A stretch of DNA of 64,000 nucleotides from Achromobacter spanius. GTDB taxonomy: Bacteria > Pseudomonadota > Gammaproteobacteria > Burkholderiales > Burkholderiaceae_B. Both the position numbers and the translations under genes were made by a program. The notes beneath the pieces are model-generated. The model was not told where the DNA came from, made no database searches, and saw only the letters and a list, made by a program, of their open reading frames with translations. Numbering within the stretch: position 1 is the first letter of the stretch; each line of letters begins with the position of its first letter. The stretch spans positions 868,001 to 932,000 of the forward strand of contig NZ_CP121261.1 in assembly GCF_029637605.1 (NCBI RefSeq), written 5' to 3'. Of this stretch, positions 1 to 7,894 are shown one piece after another.

Positions 1-883
1 TGTCGCGCAGCGATAGCGCGCCCGACACCCGCAGGTTCGCGACCTGGGGCGAGCACCGCAGGATGCCCGGGCGATGCCGCGCCAGCTCGGCCACCACATC
101 GGCCAGGCGCTGGTCGCGCACGACCAACATCCCCTGTTCCCAGAGCGCCGCGCTGTCGTCCACTGGCGCCAGCGCGCCGGCCTGGGCAAGCGTGAAGCTG
201 CCACGTTGACCCGCGTCGATGCGCAAGGCAGGGGCGTGCGCGGGGCGTGCCAGCACAGCGTGTTCAAACACCATGACCTCGGTACGATCGTCGATCAAAC
301 GCACTGAAAAGCGCGTGCCCAAGGCCTGAACCTCGCCCTGCGGGGTCTGCACGACGAACGGTCGATACGTGGGCTGGGCTTCCTGGCCGGTGGTCACCAG
401 AACTTCTCCGGCCATCAGCACCAGCCGGCGTTCGGCAGTGCCAAAGCGCAGGTCGACGGCGCTGCCGCTGTTCAACACCAGCCGCGTGCCATCGTCCAGC
501 ATGCGTGTCAGCTGTTCGCCCGCGGCAGTGCGCAGATCCGCGCGCCAGGCGGGGGCTTCGCGCCACGCCATCCAGCCGACCGGCGCCACGACACCCAGGC
601 CCAGCGCCACGCGCAGCACGGCACGGCGGCCTTGCCGCTTGCGGGTGGCGCGCAGCACGTCATGTCCGATCTGGGCGGGCAGGCCGTCGAACGCGCCCAG
701 CACCTGCTCGGCGCGTGCCCAGGCCTGCGCATGAGTCTCGCCCTGGGCAAGCCAACGTTCGAACGCCCGTTGTGTGCTGGCATCGGCGGGCTCGTAGCGC
801 AGACGGATCACCCAGTCGGCCGCTTCTTCAAGCAGCCGGTCGTTGGGGGCGGCCGTCATGGCGTTGCTACCCAGCGTGCTCAT
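1..883 (-). CDS. FecR-family anti-sigma/sigma regulator, partial (C-terminus off the window)
   Basis: The frame stays open from the ATG at 883 to the window edge, so this is the first ~294 residues of a FecR-type protein. The N-terminus has the short helical anti-sigma region typical of the family (LLEEAADWVIRL, then ...AFERWLAQGETHAQAWARAE). One hydrophobic stretch follows near residues 85-100 and is likely the single inner-membrane helix. A periplasmic FecR domain follows (LDDGTRLVLNSGSAVDL, VQTPQGEVQALGTRFSV). The start overlaps the stop of the upstream sigma gene as ATGA, implying translational coupling. Known role: it passes the signal from a TonB-dependent receptor to the partner FecI sigma factor. 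The expected receptor gene would lie left of the window, so the ligand is unknown. Confidence 0.85.
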   Translation of the reverse strand, partial: MSTLGSNAMTAAPNDRLLEEAADWVIRLRYEPADASTQRAFERWLAQGETHAQAWARAEQVLGAFDGLPAQIGHDVLRATRKRQGRRAVLRVALGLGVVAPVGWMAWREAPAWRADLRTAAGEQLTRMLDDGTRLVLNSGSAVDLRFGTAERRLVLMAGEVLVTTGQEAQPTYRPFVVQTPQGEVQALGTRFSVRLIDDRTEVMVFEHAVLARPAHAPALRIDAGQRGSFTLAQAGALAPVDDSAALWEQGMLVVRDQRLADVVAELARHRPGILRCSPQVANLRVSGALSLRD

Positions 884-1389
884 GCGGCCACGGCCATGCA
901 GGCCATCAAGGCCTTGCGTAGATGGCGTCGTACCGTGATCACGGGTTTGCCGGTTTGTTCGGAAATCTCTTGCAAGGTCAGGCCGTCCAGCTGCGCCAGC
1001 AGGAACATGTCGCGCGTGGCGGCAGGCAGGCGCTGCAACATGGCGTCGATGGCCACCAGGGTCTGCACGATGATGAGTCCCGTCTCCGGCGGCGGCACCT
1101 GGGGTTCGGGCAGATGCGCAATGGCGTCCAGATACGCCTGCTGGACCGCGCGGCGGCGCCAATGGTCAACCAGCAGCCCCTTGGCAATATGCGTGATCAG
1201 AGCGCGTGGCTCGTCGCGCAATGCGGGCGGCCGGCGCGCAGCCATCAGCCGCACGAACGTGTCCTGCGCCAGATCGGCCGCGTCGCCGCTGTCGCCCAGC
1301 TTGCGATGGAGCCAGCCTTGTAGCCAACCATGGTGATGGCGATAAAGCTGCTCGACGGCGGGGAGGGTAAGAGAGTCGGGTAATTGCAA
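880..1389 (-). CDS. FecI-type ECF sigma factor
   Basis: 169 residues, the usual length for a FecI-like extracytoplasmic-function sigma factor. Region 2 is visible near residues 10-75 (LYRHHHGWLQGWLHRKLG, DLAQDTFVRLMA, LITHIAKGLLVDHWRRR). Region 4 lies near residues 115-165 with the helix-turn-helix GLTLQEISEQTGKPVITVRRH. It is followed by the overlapping fecR-like gene, the standard arrangement for iron-transport surface signalling. In the known family it directs RNA polymerase to a TonB-receptor gene when its FecR partner signals. The upstream region holds only a weak Fur-like sequence. The substrate cannot be deduced without the receptor gene. Confidence 0.88.
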   Translation of the reverse strand: MQLPDSLTLPAVEQLYRHHHGWLQGWLHRKLGDSGDAADLAQDTFVRLMAARRPPALRDEPRALITHIAKGLLVDHWRRRAVQQAYLDAIAHLPEPQVPPPETGLIIVQTLVAIDAMLQRLPAATRDMFLLAQLDGLTLQEISEQTGKPVITVRRHLRKALMACMAVAA

Positions 1390-1411
1390 GATGCCCGGAA
1401 GTTTACCGAAT

Positions 1412-1440
1412 GCGAATAAGAAATACTATTACTTAGATTG
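1412..1440. promoter_or_regulatory. weak Fur-box-like AT-rich stretch upstream of the fecI-like gene
   Basis: An AT-rich stretch with imperfect dyad character (AATAAGAAATACTATTAC) sits about 25-50 bp upstream of the sigma-factor start. FecI genes are usually Fur-controlled. The match to the 19-bp Fur consensus is only about 11 of 19 on the better strand, so this is a candidate by position more than by sequence. Confidence 0.25.
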
Positions 1441-1582
1441 AGAGAGGGGGCGGGCGCGGCGTGCGCACAACAGGCCGCGTCCGGGCAGGGTGGCGCCCCG
1501 CGCCAGGGCATTTTTTTGTAAAACCTTGGGCAAGCCCTAAAGCAGACCCTTCGACTTGCCGTCAATGCAGGGTGTCCGATTC

Positions 1583-1834
1583 ATGGATGGATTTCCCGTG
1601 ATCCGTAAATTTTTTCCAATGACGTCGGCCTTGCTGATGGTGGGCGGGATGGTTGTCCCGGCCAATCACGCCAATTCGTCGCCCGTGACGTCCATGAGGG
1701 TGTCGTTCACCGTGCTCAGCCAATGCACGGTCGCGCACCACGACGGCAGCCACCCGATCGTGCGCTGCGCGCACCCGACGCCTTCCAGCATCCAGCGCAG
1801 ACCCGACGCGCAATACTGGACAGTGGTTTTCTGA
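1583..1834 (+). CDS. small secreted protein resembling half of a spore-coat-U/Csu pilin domain
   Basis: About 83 residues from the ATG at 1583, chosen because AGGG lies about 10 nt upstream and the product then opens with a signal peptide (residues 1-30: basic VIRKFF, hydrophobic ALLMVGGMVV, cleavage around NHA). TTG at 1556 and ATG at 1565 are alternative starts. The mature part reads MRVSFTVLSQCTV ... IVRCAHPTP. This echoes the start of a Csu-type SCPU pilin domain (FNVSLTVQANCTI ... SVTCTDTTPY in the neighbouring pilin), but with the two cysteines much closer together. It ends 3 bp from the end of the convergent pilus operon. It may be a real accessory subunit or a decayed pilin; no function is claimed. 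Confidence 0.5.
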   Translation: MDGFPVIRKFFPMTSALLMVGGMVVPANHANSSPVTSMRVSFTVLSQCTVAHHDGSHPIVRCAHPTPSSIQRRPDAQYWTVVF

Positions 1835-1837
1835 AAC

Positions 1838-2806
1838 TCAGAACTCGATCGTGGCGGTCACCACGTCGGAATACTGTCCCGGCGGCGGCGCGGTCTGTGC
1901 CGGCACTCGGCCATAGACTTGCACCTGCTGCGGGTTGCCGGTGCCTGTGCCCGTGACAAAGGCCGTGCCCAAGGTGCCGTCTCCCCACGGAATCGTGCGC
2001 TGCGCGGTGGTATGCAGTTCGTAACGCACCAGCCTGCCGTTGCTGGAACGCATATAGCGCTGGGTGACGGTACCGTTCTGACCGCCATTGAGGCGGATTC
2101 GGTAAGCGTCGTTATTGGTGCATCTGACATTCAGGGCGGTACTGGCGGTGTGTGCCGTCCTGAAATCCGCCACCGCACCGAAATTCAAGGGGGCGGCGGA
2201 AATGGTGCAGTTGTTGATGACATTGGCGCGCACCGTGAAGTTGTAGCTTCCGCGCGAATTCAGTGCCGAGCACGCAGGCCGGGTCAAGGCGTAAAACCCA
2301 TAGTCGATCGTGGCCACCCCCGCGAACGTTTCGGAATACACCGTCGTGGCATTGTTGGCCGTTGGCACCGTGTATTGGGCGGGCAAAATCTGCCCTGTGA
2401 TGGGCTGGTTGTAGGTAACCTGCCCCCCCAGCAAAGGACGTGAGAACACGATTGAAATGGGTGTCGTGCCGGTAGTTGTCGCGCCCCATAGGGGGCTCAT
2501 GGACGGGCTGGGCGATAGCCGGTACTGCAGCCGATTGGCGCCATTGGCCATCTGCCGAGGGTCTTGCATCGTGGACCCGCTGCCTATGCCCAGGTTGACG
2601 CACACGCGGGCAAAGCCCAGGGTGAGCAGCCCCCAGTTGCAGGTCACTGTCAGGGTTCCCGTTTGCGTTGCCGACGAGCCCAGCACGGGGTTCACATTAG
2701 GAAAGGTGATGGGCGTCATGGATGCCGTGCAGGTCTGCGCCTGGGCGGCGTTGCCTCCCATCAGGAAGGCGGCCATCAACACAAATAGGGCGGCAGTGGC
2801 TTTCAT
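1838..2806 (-). CDS. Csu-type pilus tip adhesin, two SCPU domains (CsuE-like)
   Basis: 322 residues from the ATG at 2806. An in-frame GTG at 2824 would overlap the usher, but MKATAALFVLMAAFLMGG gives a clean signal peptide and the ATG is 2 bp after the usher stop. The mature protein carries two spore-coat-U (SCPU) domains. The first starts at TCTASMTPITFPNVNP and the second around residue 200 (NVINNCTISAAPLNFGAV), each with the conserved cysteine. It ends in the archaic donor-strand motif with alternating hydrophobics (YSDVVTATIEF). Two-domain subunits encoded last in such operons are tip adhesins that mediate abiotic-surface attachment and biofilm. It is the distal gene of the four-gene operon. 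Confidence 0.85.
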   Translation of the reverse strand: MKATAALFVLMAAFLMGGNAAQAQTCTASMTPITFPNVNPVLGSSATQTGTLTVTCNWGLLTLGFARVCVNLGIGSGSTMQDPRQMANGANRLQYRLSPSPSMSPLWGATTTGTTPISIVFSRPLLGGQVTYNQPITGQILPAQYTVPTANNATTVYSETFAGVATIDYGFYALTRPACSALNSRGSYNFTVRANVINNCTISAAPLNFGAVADFRTAHTASTALNVRCTNNDAYRIRLNGGQNGTVTQRYMRSSNGRLVRYELHTTAQRTIPWGDGTLGTAFVTGTGTGNPQQVQVYGRVPAQTAPPPGQYSDVVTATIEF

Positions 2807-2808
2807 GC

Positions 2809-5169
2809 TTATTGCCCCACGCACGCGACCGGGCCCAGGCGTGGCAAGGTGCCATCATCGGGGGCTTTGAATGCGAAACGTGCTGTGCAGGCCAGGTTCT
2901 GCGCCCGCACGTCCAGATGATTGACGTCAACCAGATCGCGCACGAATGTCTGGCTGCCATAGCCCACCACGCCTTCGGACCCGCTTTCCCGATGCACGAC
3001 GCGGCCGCCCACCGGCAGCGGCTTGCCTTCGCCGTCGACCAGCAGCACTGTCGCCGCCGCTTCGCGTTCGATGCCGAACTTCACCAATACACCCGATTGC
3101 CATTGCGGCACGATGTCGCGCGAATAGGCCGTGACGTGGGCATTGGGGGGCAAATCCAGTCCATCGATGTCCAGCGTATTGGTCTGGTAGCTGTTCAGGT
3201 CTGGCACGACCAGGTAGCCGCTAGTCCCGGTGTGGCCCGTGACGCGGTTTTGATGCAGGACGGGTACGTCGGCCTCTTCGCCTGTGGACACCAGCGCAAA
3301 ACTGTCGTCAATGCGCCGGGAAGCCTGCGCGGTTCCATCCATGAACACCAGGGCGCCATTCACGTCGAGTTCGCCCGTTGTTCGTCCATCAAAGCGTTGT
3401 GCGCCCACCGTAAGCTCGCCGTAGCGCCCCAGATACCGTCCCCAGCCCTGTTCGTAGCGTCCGCTGGCATAGGTGCCCGCCTGGACGCCCCAGCCAAAGC
3501 CGCCACCATAATCGGGGGTGCGGATGGCGCTGGTATTGGCATAGGGTTCGCCGTCTTGCCAACCGGTCGTGGCATTGACGGAGACGTCGCCCAACGCGAT
3601 CCCCAGGCTGAGGAACGCCCCTCGGCTGTCACTGTCGCTGAAGTCCTGGAAGGCGCTCATGGTCAGGGTGGCGCGATTGCCCAGGCGCGTGCTGTAGGCC
3701 ATGGATCCGATATGCGCTGCTTCGACGCCGGGATATTGCTGCCCGATGTAGCTGAGCGACACGGACTGCCCGCCGCCCAAAGGCAGCGCCAGGGTCGCCC
3801 GATCGCTGGCGCGTGCCACCGGAATGCCGTCGTTGGCTGCCAGGTCGGCATAGGCCGAGGTGCTGCGCAAGGTTTGCAGGTCAATGGAGAATCGGGGGTC
3901 CACATACTGGTAGCCCAAGCCCACCTGCAGGCCCGTGTCCCTACCTGTACTGCCGGCAACGGACGCATTGACCACTCCCGCCATACCCAATTTTGCGAGC
4001 ACGCCCGTGCCCACGTTGTAGAGGCCCGTGGTCGCTTCCCCATGCGCTTGCGCTGTTACGGCATTCGACACCCCGTACTGCCACGAAGCGCTCAGCGCGG
4101 GGTCGTCTTTATAGTCGAACGAGCGCCAGCCATAGGCGCGGCGTAGAAACCCCGCTTCGACCGAATAACTGGACATGCCCTGTGCCAGCAACCGCGTGTC
4201 GATATAGATAGGCAACGATTGCGATACGGGTCGCCCCAGGGCATCGCGCGTGATGACGTTGGCTTGGCCGAAGCCGGTGATGCCGGCGACGTTATCAACC
4301 ACGAATGGCCCGCTGGGCACGTCGCCGGAATAGCGTCGGATGTTGTTGATGTACACATCGACCGTGGAGGGCACCACGGCACTGCCGCCAAACGCCGGCA
4401 TGGGAAAGGTCACCAGATCGGGCCGCAGCGAGAAGTTGCGCCGCCACTGCAGGCCAGCCATGCGTATCGAACGCGACCAAGCCAGCGAACCAGAAATCGT
4501 GTCACCGACTTGGCGGGTGGTCAGTGTTTCGGGGTCTGACTGGGTCCAACTGGTGTCATACCGAACATAGCGACTCACATCGCGTTGCAGATAGCCCGTG
4601 CCGGTATTGCTGAACACGCCGAATTTGTCGAAGTAGCGTTGCTCGCTCCAAAGGGCCAACGGGCTTTCGCGTTCGGTGCGGGCATACAAGTCGTAGTTGA
4701 TCAGAAATCCGCGATCCGTCGTTGCCGCGGCGGTGGGGGCCAAGCCCCGGCCATCGATTCTGCGCGCGACGCGATAGCGGTCGGGCATATCAATATCCAC
4801 CTCTTGCGCCGCCGCATCGAAGCGATACGTCAGCCCTGGAATCTGATCCAACGGCACGTGTTCCTGGTCGGCAATTCCCAAGGCTGGGGTGTCGATTCCG
4901 ATGCCGCGCAAGTCGATGCCGCGTGCCGACAATCGGCCGTTCTGATCTTGAAATCGAGCGATGTAGGCGCTGCGCTGGCCGTTGAAGCTGACCGTCAGGT
5001 AGACGTCGATAGCAGACGCCGCCGCCAAAGGGGCCGGGGCGGGAGCGGGCTGTGCTTGGGATGGTGCGCCGGTCATTGCGGCGGCAAGCGCCAGAGTCCA
5101 TTGAAAGGCGCGTGCACACAATGTCTCACTTCCCGGGGGATGGCCGCAGGGATGCGTCCATTTCGACAC
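2809..5169 (-). CDS. Csu-type outer-membrane usher (CsuD-like)
   Basis: 786 residues, typical of archaic/sigma-family ushers. The N-terminal signal region is followed by the periplasmic chaperone-binding domain (IDVYLTVSFNGQ). The usher barrel follows, with motifs such as VPSTVDVYINN, FVVDNVAGITGFGQANV and ARDALGRPV-type strands. The C-terminus (VGYGSQTFVRDL) fits the usher C-terminal domain. It forms the outer-membrane pore through which chaperone-subunit complexes are assembled into the pilus. Its start lies 44 bp inside the chaperone gene, so the two are translationally linked. The exact start is uncertain: an internal start nearer residue 23 would shorten an unusually long pre-signal segment. 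Confidence 0.88.
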   Translation of the reverse strand: MSKWTHPCGHPPGSETLCARAFQWTLALAAAMTGAPSQAQPAPAPAPLAAASAIDVYLTVSFNGQRSAYIARFQDQNGRLSARGIDLRGIGIDTPALGIADQEHVPLDQIPGLTYRFDAAAQEVDIDMPDRYRVARRIDGRGLAPTAAATTDRGFLINYDLYARTERESPLALWSEQRYFDKFGVFSNTGTGYLQRDVSRYVRYDTSWTQSDPETLTTRQVGDTISGSLAWSRSIRMAGLQWRRNFSLRPDLVTFPMPAFGGSAVVPSTVDVYINNIRRYSGDVPSGPFVVDNVAGITGFGQANVITRDALGRPVSQSLPIYIDTRLLAQGMSSYSVEAGFLRRAYGWRSFDYKDDPALSASWQYGVSNAVTAQAHGEATTGLYNVGTGVLAKLGMAGVVNASVAGSTGRDTGLQVGLGYQYVDPRFSIDLQTLRSTSAYADLAANDGIPVARASDRATLALPLGGGQSVSLSYIGQQYPGVEAAHIGSMAYSTRLGNRATLTMSAFQDFSDSDSRGAFLSLGIALGDVSVNATTGWQDGEPYANTSAIRTPDYGGGFGWGVQAGTYASGRYEQGWGRYLGRYGELTVGAQRFDGRTTGELDVNGALVFMDGTAQASRRIDDSFALVSTGEEADVPVLHQNRVTGHTGTSGYLVVPDLNSYQTNTLDIDGLDLPPNAHVTAYSRDIVPQWQSGVLVKFGIEREAAATVLLVDGEGKPLPVGGRVVHRESGSEGVVGYGSQTFVRDLVDVNHLDVRAQNLACTARFAFKAPDDGTLPRLGPVACVGQ

Positions 5170-5854
5170 TGTTCACCCGTGCTCGCACCGACATCGATGC
5201 ATTCGCGCCAGGTTGGAATGGCAGGCGCCATTGGCGCGTGCTGCCGCGCAAGACATAGCCCAGAAGGCCATCACGCACGCTACGAGATCGGCCATTCGAA
5301 ACCAGCACCACATCGCTGAGCTGTGCGCGGTGTGCGCCGTTGTTCTGGACGCGGAGCGCCCAGCCCGTGCCATCGCGCGCCAGCGACCAGACAAGGTCGT
5401 CCTGTACTGCCTGTTGCGGCGCCGCGCCCACGAACACGGGCACCGAATAACGCAAACGCACCTGCACGCCGGTGGTGCGCAGCGGATCGGGCGGCGCGAT
5501 CTCATCGATAATCAGCCGGTACGATTGCTCGCCGGATGGCGCCGCGGCGTTTGGACGCAGCAGGCGTACTACCTGCCGCCCGCCCGGTGCAATTTGAATC
5601 ATCGGGGGGCTGGCCACCAGGGCTGCTGATTCCGTCAGCACGTCGTTGTTCAGGGTCTGGTGCCACGCGTAGATGCGCACCTGACCATAGACGGGGGCAG
5701 CTCCCTCGTTGCGCAACGTCATGGTCGTTGCCTGTTCAGTGCTGCCCAGGTTCAGGATCACGGGCGAGATCTGCAAGCTGGCGGATTGCGCATGTAGCGC
5801 CACGCCGAACAGACAGGCTCCCGCCGCCTGGCGAAGCATCCCAAGCGTCGTCAT
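5126..5854 (-). CDS. periplasmic pilus chaperone, Csu type (CsuC-like)
   Basis: 242 residues. A signal peptide (residues 1-25, ...HAQSA) precedes an immunoglobulin-like PapD N-domain (LQISPVILNLGSTEQATTMTLRNEG, PMIQIAPGGRQVVRLLRP, YRLIIDEI) and a second domain ending VRARVNSVEM. The long F1-G1 region and lack of a canonical PapD C-terminus fit the archaic chaperone branch. It binds pilin subunits in the periplasm and delivers them to the usher. It lies 12 bp after the pilin gene and overlaps the usher by 44 bp, so the operon order is pilin, chaperone, usher, adhesin. Confidence 0.88.
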   Translation of the reverse strand: MTTLGMLRQAAGACLFGVALHAQSASLQISPVILNLGSTEQATTMTLRNEGAAPVYGQVRIYAWHQTLNNDVLTESAALVASPPMIQIAPGGRQVVRLLRPNAAAPSGEQSYRLIIDEIAPPDPLRTTGVQVRLRYSVPVFVGAAPQQAVQDDLVWSLARDGTGWALRVQNNGAHRAQLSDVVLVSNGRSRSVRDGLLGYVLRGSTRQWRLPFQPGANASMSVRARVNSVEMDASLRPSPGK

Positions 5855-5866
5855 GTCGATCCGTGA

Positions 5867-6388
5867 CTAGAAGTAGACGGTGGCGGTAACGGTCGACTGG
5901 TAAGTGTCGGGCGCCGGCGCATCCTGCGGCGGCACCTGCCCGTACACGGTCAGAGTCTGCGCGGCGCCTGTGCCCGTGCCGCCGACGGTGTCCGTGCCTT
6001 GCGTATTGCCCCAGACCGTCGTGCGCCCCGCATTCTGATAAAGCTGGTAGTCAACCGTCGTTCCCGTGTTGCCCGGTGCGGTACCGGCCAACTGACGGCT
6101 GGCAATTGTCGAGCCCGCTGCGGTTCCCGCATCCAGACCAACGTTATAAGGCGTGGTATCCGTGCAGGTAACGCTCAACGTCGTTTCCTCATTGGCCGGC
6201 GCACTCAGCAAGCCCGTCGCGGGAAATACCAATGGCTCGGCCGCTATCGTGCAATTTGCCTGCACGGTCAATGACACGTTGAAGGTGGCGGTTGATGTAC
6301 CGTTTTCATAAACCTGCGCATGAGCAAGCGTAGGCGCCCAGGCGCCGATAACAACGGTCAATGCACTGGCATACCCCATCGCTTTCAT
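5867..6388 (-). CDS. Csu-type major pilin, SCPU domain (CsuA/B-like)
   Basis: 173 residues from the ATG at 6388, preceded by a strong ribosome binding site (GAGGAG, 7 nt spacing); this decides against the start 5 codons further up. Signal peptide residues 1-24 (ending LAHAQ). One SCPU domain: TATFNVSLTVQANCTIAAEPL, SVTCTDTTPYNVGLDAG, VYGQVPPQDAPAPDTYQ, ending TVTATVYF. The alternating hydrophobic N-terminal segment would be the donor strand. First gene of the operon and the likely rod subunit. The 240 bp upstream are much more AT-rich than the genes and probably hold the promoter. Confidence 0.87.
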   Translation of the reverse strand: MKAMGYASALTVVIGAWAPTLAHAQVYENGTSTATFNVSLTVQANCTIAAEPLVFPATGLLSAPANEETTLSVTCTDTTPYNVGLDAGTAAGSTIASRQLAGTAPGNTGTTVDYQLYQNAGRTTVWGNTQGTDTVGGTGTGAAQTLTVYGQVPPQDAPAPDTYQSTVTATVYF

Positions 6389-6628
6389 ATTTACGCTCCT
6401 CAATATTGTTAATGACTTTGAATCACTCTACCGAGCGGGGGCGGCGAACTTATTTCCTTATTTTTCGAAGCTCGTCATTTACTGTCTGCTTGCAATACAG
6501 CAGATGTAAATATCTGGCTTGCTCGTGCGGTGCGTATAACTGCCCTAAATGTGGGTGAGTGACGCGTCACGTGGTTAAAACCTGGAAACAATTTAGAAAG
6601 GAGATTTGAAACTAATATTTTTGACTTC
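6389..6628. promoter_or_regulatory. AT-rich upstream region of the pilus operon
   Basis: About 240 bp between the pilin gene start and the end of the MFS gene. The region near 6440-6480 and 6580-6620 is clearly AT-richer than the surroundings, as expected for a pilus operon promoter. I see no gene and no unambiguous operator in it. Confidence 0.4.
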
Positions 6629-7894
6629 TCACGCCGCGCGCCCGCCAGTTTGAATGGAATACCTGTCCGGTAAGAATCCAGTTATCCCTGCCGCCAATAA
6701 ACTCCCCGCTATCGCCGCACAGATCGGCCACCCATAATTGCCGCTAACGTCATACGCATACCCCGCCGCAACCGGCCCCACCAAGGTGCCTAGCGCCACG
6801 CTGGTATATAGCGCGCCGATAATGCCGCTGATATGGCGGCCGCCGAAGTAGTCCATCACGACCGCTGGCAGCAGCGCTACCCAGCCGCCATAGAACACGC
6901 CGAATACCAATGCGAATAGCGCCAGCGACCAAAACTGGCTGGAGGCGCCCCAGGTTGCCAGCGTGGCGGCGATGCCGCCATACATGGCCGCCAGCGCGTT
7001 GCGCCTGCCGACGCGGTCCGCCAGCGGCCCCAGGCAGAATCGGCCAGCCGTGCTGCCCACGCCGATCAGGCTAAGCAGTAGCACGGCTGATTCTGGCTTT
7101 ACGCCATGGTCCATCGCGTAGGGCACCAGATGCACGAACGGCACAAAGACGCCAAACGCGCAGACCAGGCAGGCGGCATATAGCCAGGCAAACGTCCTGC
7201 TGCGAACGGCGTCCCGCACACAGGTGCCCTCGGGGGGGCTTGACGACTGGAGCGGCAGCCGCTCGCCTTCCGGCGTCAGGCCCCGGTCCAGCGGCGAGTT
7301 CTCCACCCAGCGCGACGCGGCTACCCCCAACACCGCTACGCCCACGGCCAAGGCAAGATAGGCATTTCGCCAGCCCCACAACCCGATCAGCGCCGCGGCC
7401 AGCGGCGGCACCAGCAGCGTGCCCACTCCGATGCCGCTGACCGCCAGCCCCGAGGCCAGTCCGCGTCGCCGCTGAAACCAGCGCTGTATTGCGCCCACCA
7501 CCGGCACATACGAACATCCAACGCCCAGTCCCACGCCCAGCCCATAAGCCAGGTAGATCTGCGTCATGTTCTGTGCCGCGGCGGCAAGCAGAAGACCCAA
7601 TGCCAGCAGCAGCATTCCGCTCAGCGCCAGCGCTCGCGAGCCGTAGCGGTCCGCCAATGGTCCGCTGACTACGCCGAAGCCGAAGTAGAGGCATCCTGCC
7701 AGCGAGAACACCAGCGACACCGCCGCGCGTGAGGCGCCGAAGTCGCGTTGCAAGGCGTCGACAAAGGAGCTGAAGGAATAGGCACTGCCGAAGCCCAGCA
7801 AGGTAATGACGAAGGCGGCGGCCACGACGAACCACCCACGAAAAATCCGGCCATTGGTGGACGGCGTTGCGGTCTGTGATGGATGCGTCGTCAT
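6629..7894 (-). CDS. MFS transporter (monocarboxylate/oxalate-formate antiporter-like)
   Basis: 421 residues from the ATG at 7894, which overlaps the amidase stop as ATGA; the longer upstream frame is ignored for that reason. Twelve hydrophobic segments are apparent. Major-facilitator signatures occur after helix 2 (GPLADRYGSRAL) and in the second half (GPLADRVGRRNALA), and the central loop lies around residues 190-220. The overall pattern (GWFVVAAAFVITLLGFGSAYSFSSFV at the start) is that of the MCT/OFA-like group that carries organic acids. Coupled to an amidase gene and divergent from a LysR gene, it probably imports the amidase substrate or exports a product. The substrate is not identifiable. 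Confidence 0.82.
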   Translation of the reverse strand: MTTHPSQTATPSTNGRIFRGWFVVAAAFVITLLGFGSAYSFSSFVDALQRDFGASRAAVSLVFSLAGCLYFGFGVVSGPLADRYGSRALALSGMLLLALGLLLAAAAQNMTQIYLAYGLGVGLGVGCSYVPVVGAIQRWFQRRRGLASGLAVSGIGVGTLLVPPLAAALIGLWGWRNAYLALAVGVAVLGVAASRWVENSPLDRGLTPEGERLPLQSSSPPEGTCVRDAVRSRTFAWLYAACLVCAFGVFVPFVHLVPYAMDHGVKPESAVLLLSLIGVGSTAGRFCLGPLADRVGRRNALAAMYGGIAATLATWGASSQFWSLALFALVFGVFYGGWVALLPAVVMDYFGGRHISGIIGALYTSVALGTLVGPVAAGYAYDVSGNYGWPICAAIAGSLLAAGITGFLPDRYSIQTGGRAA

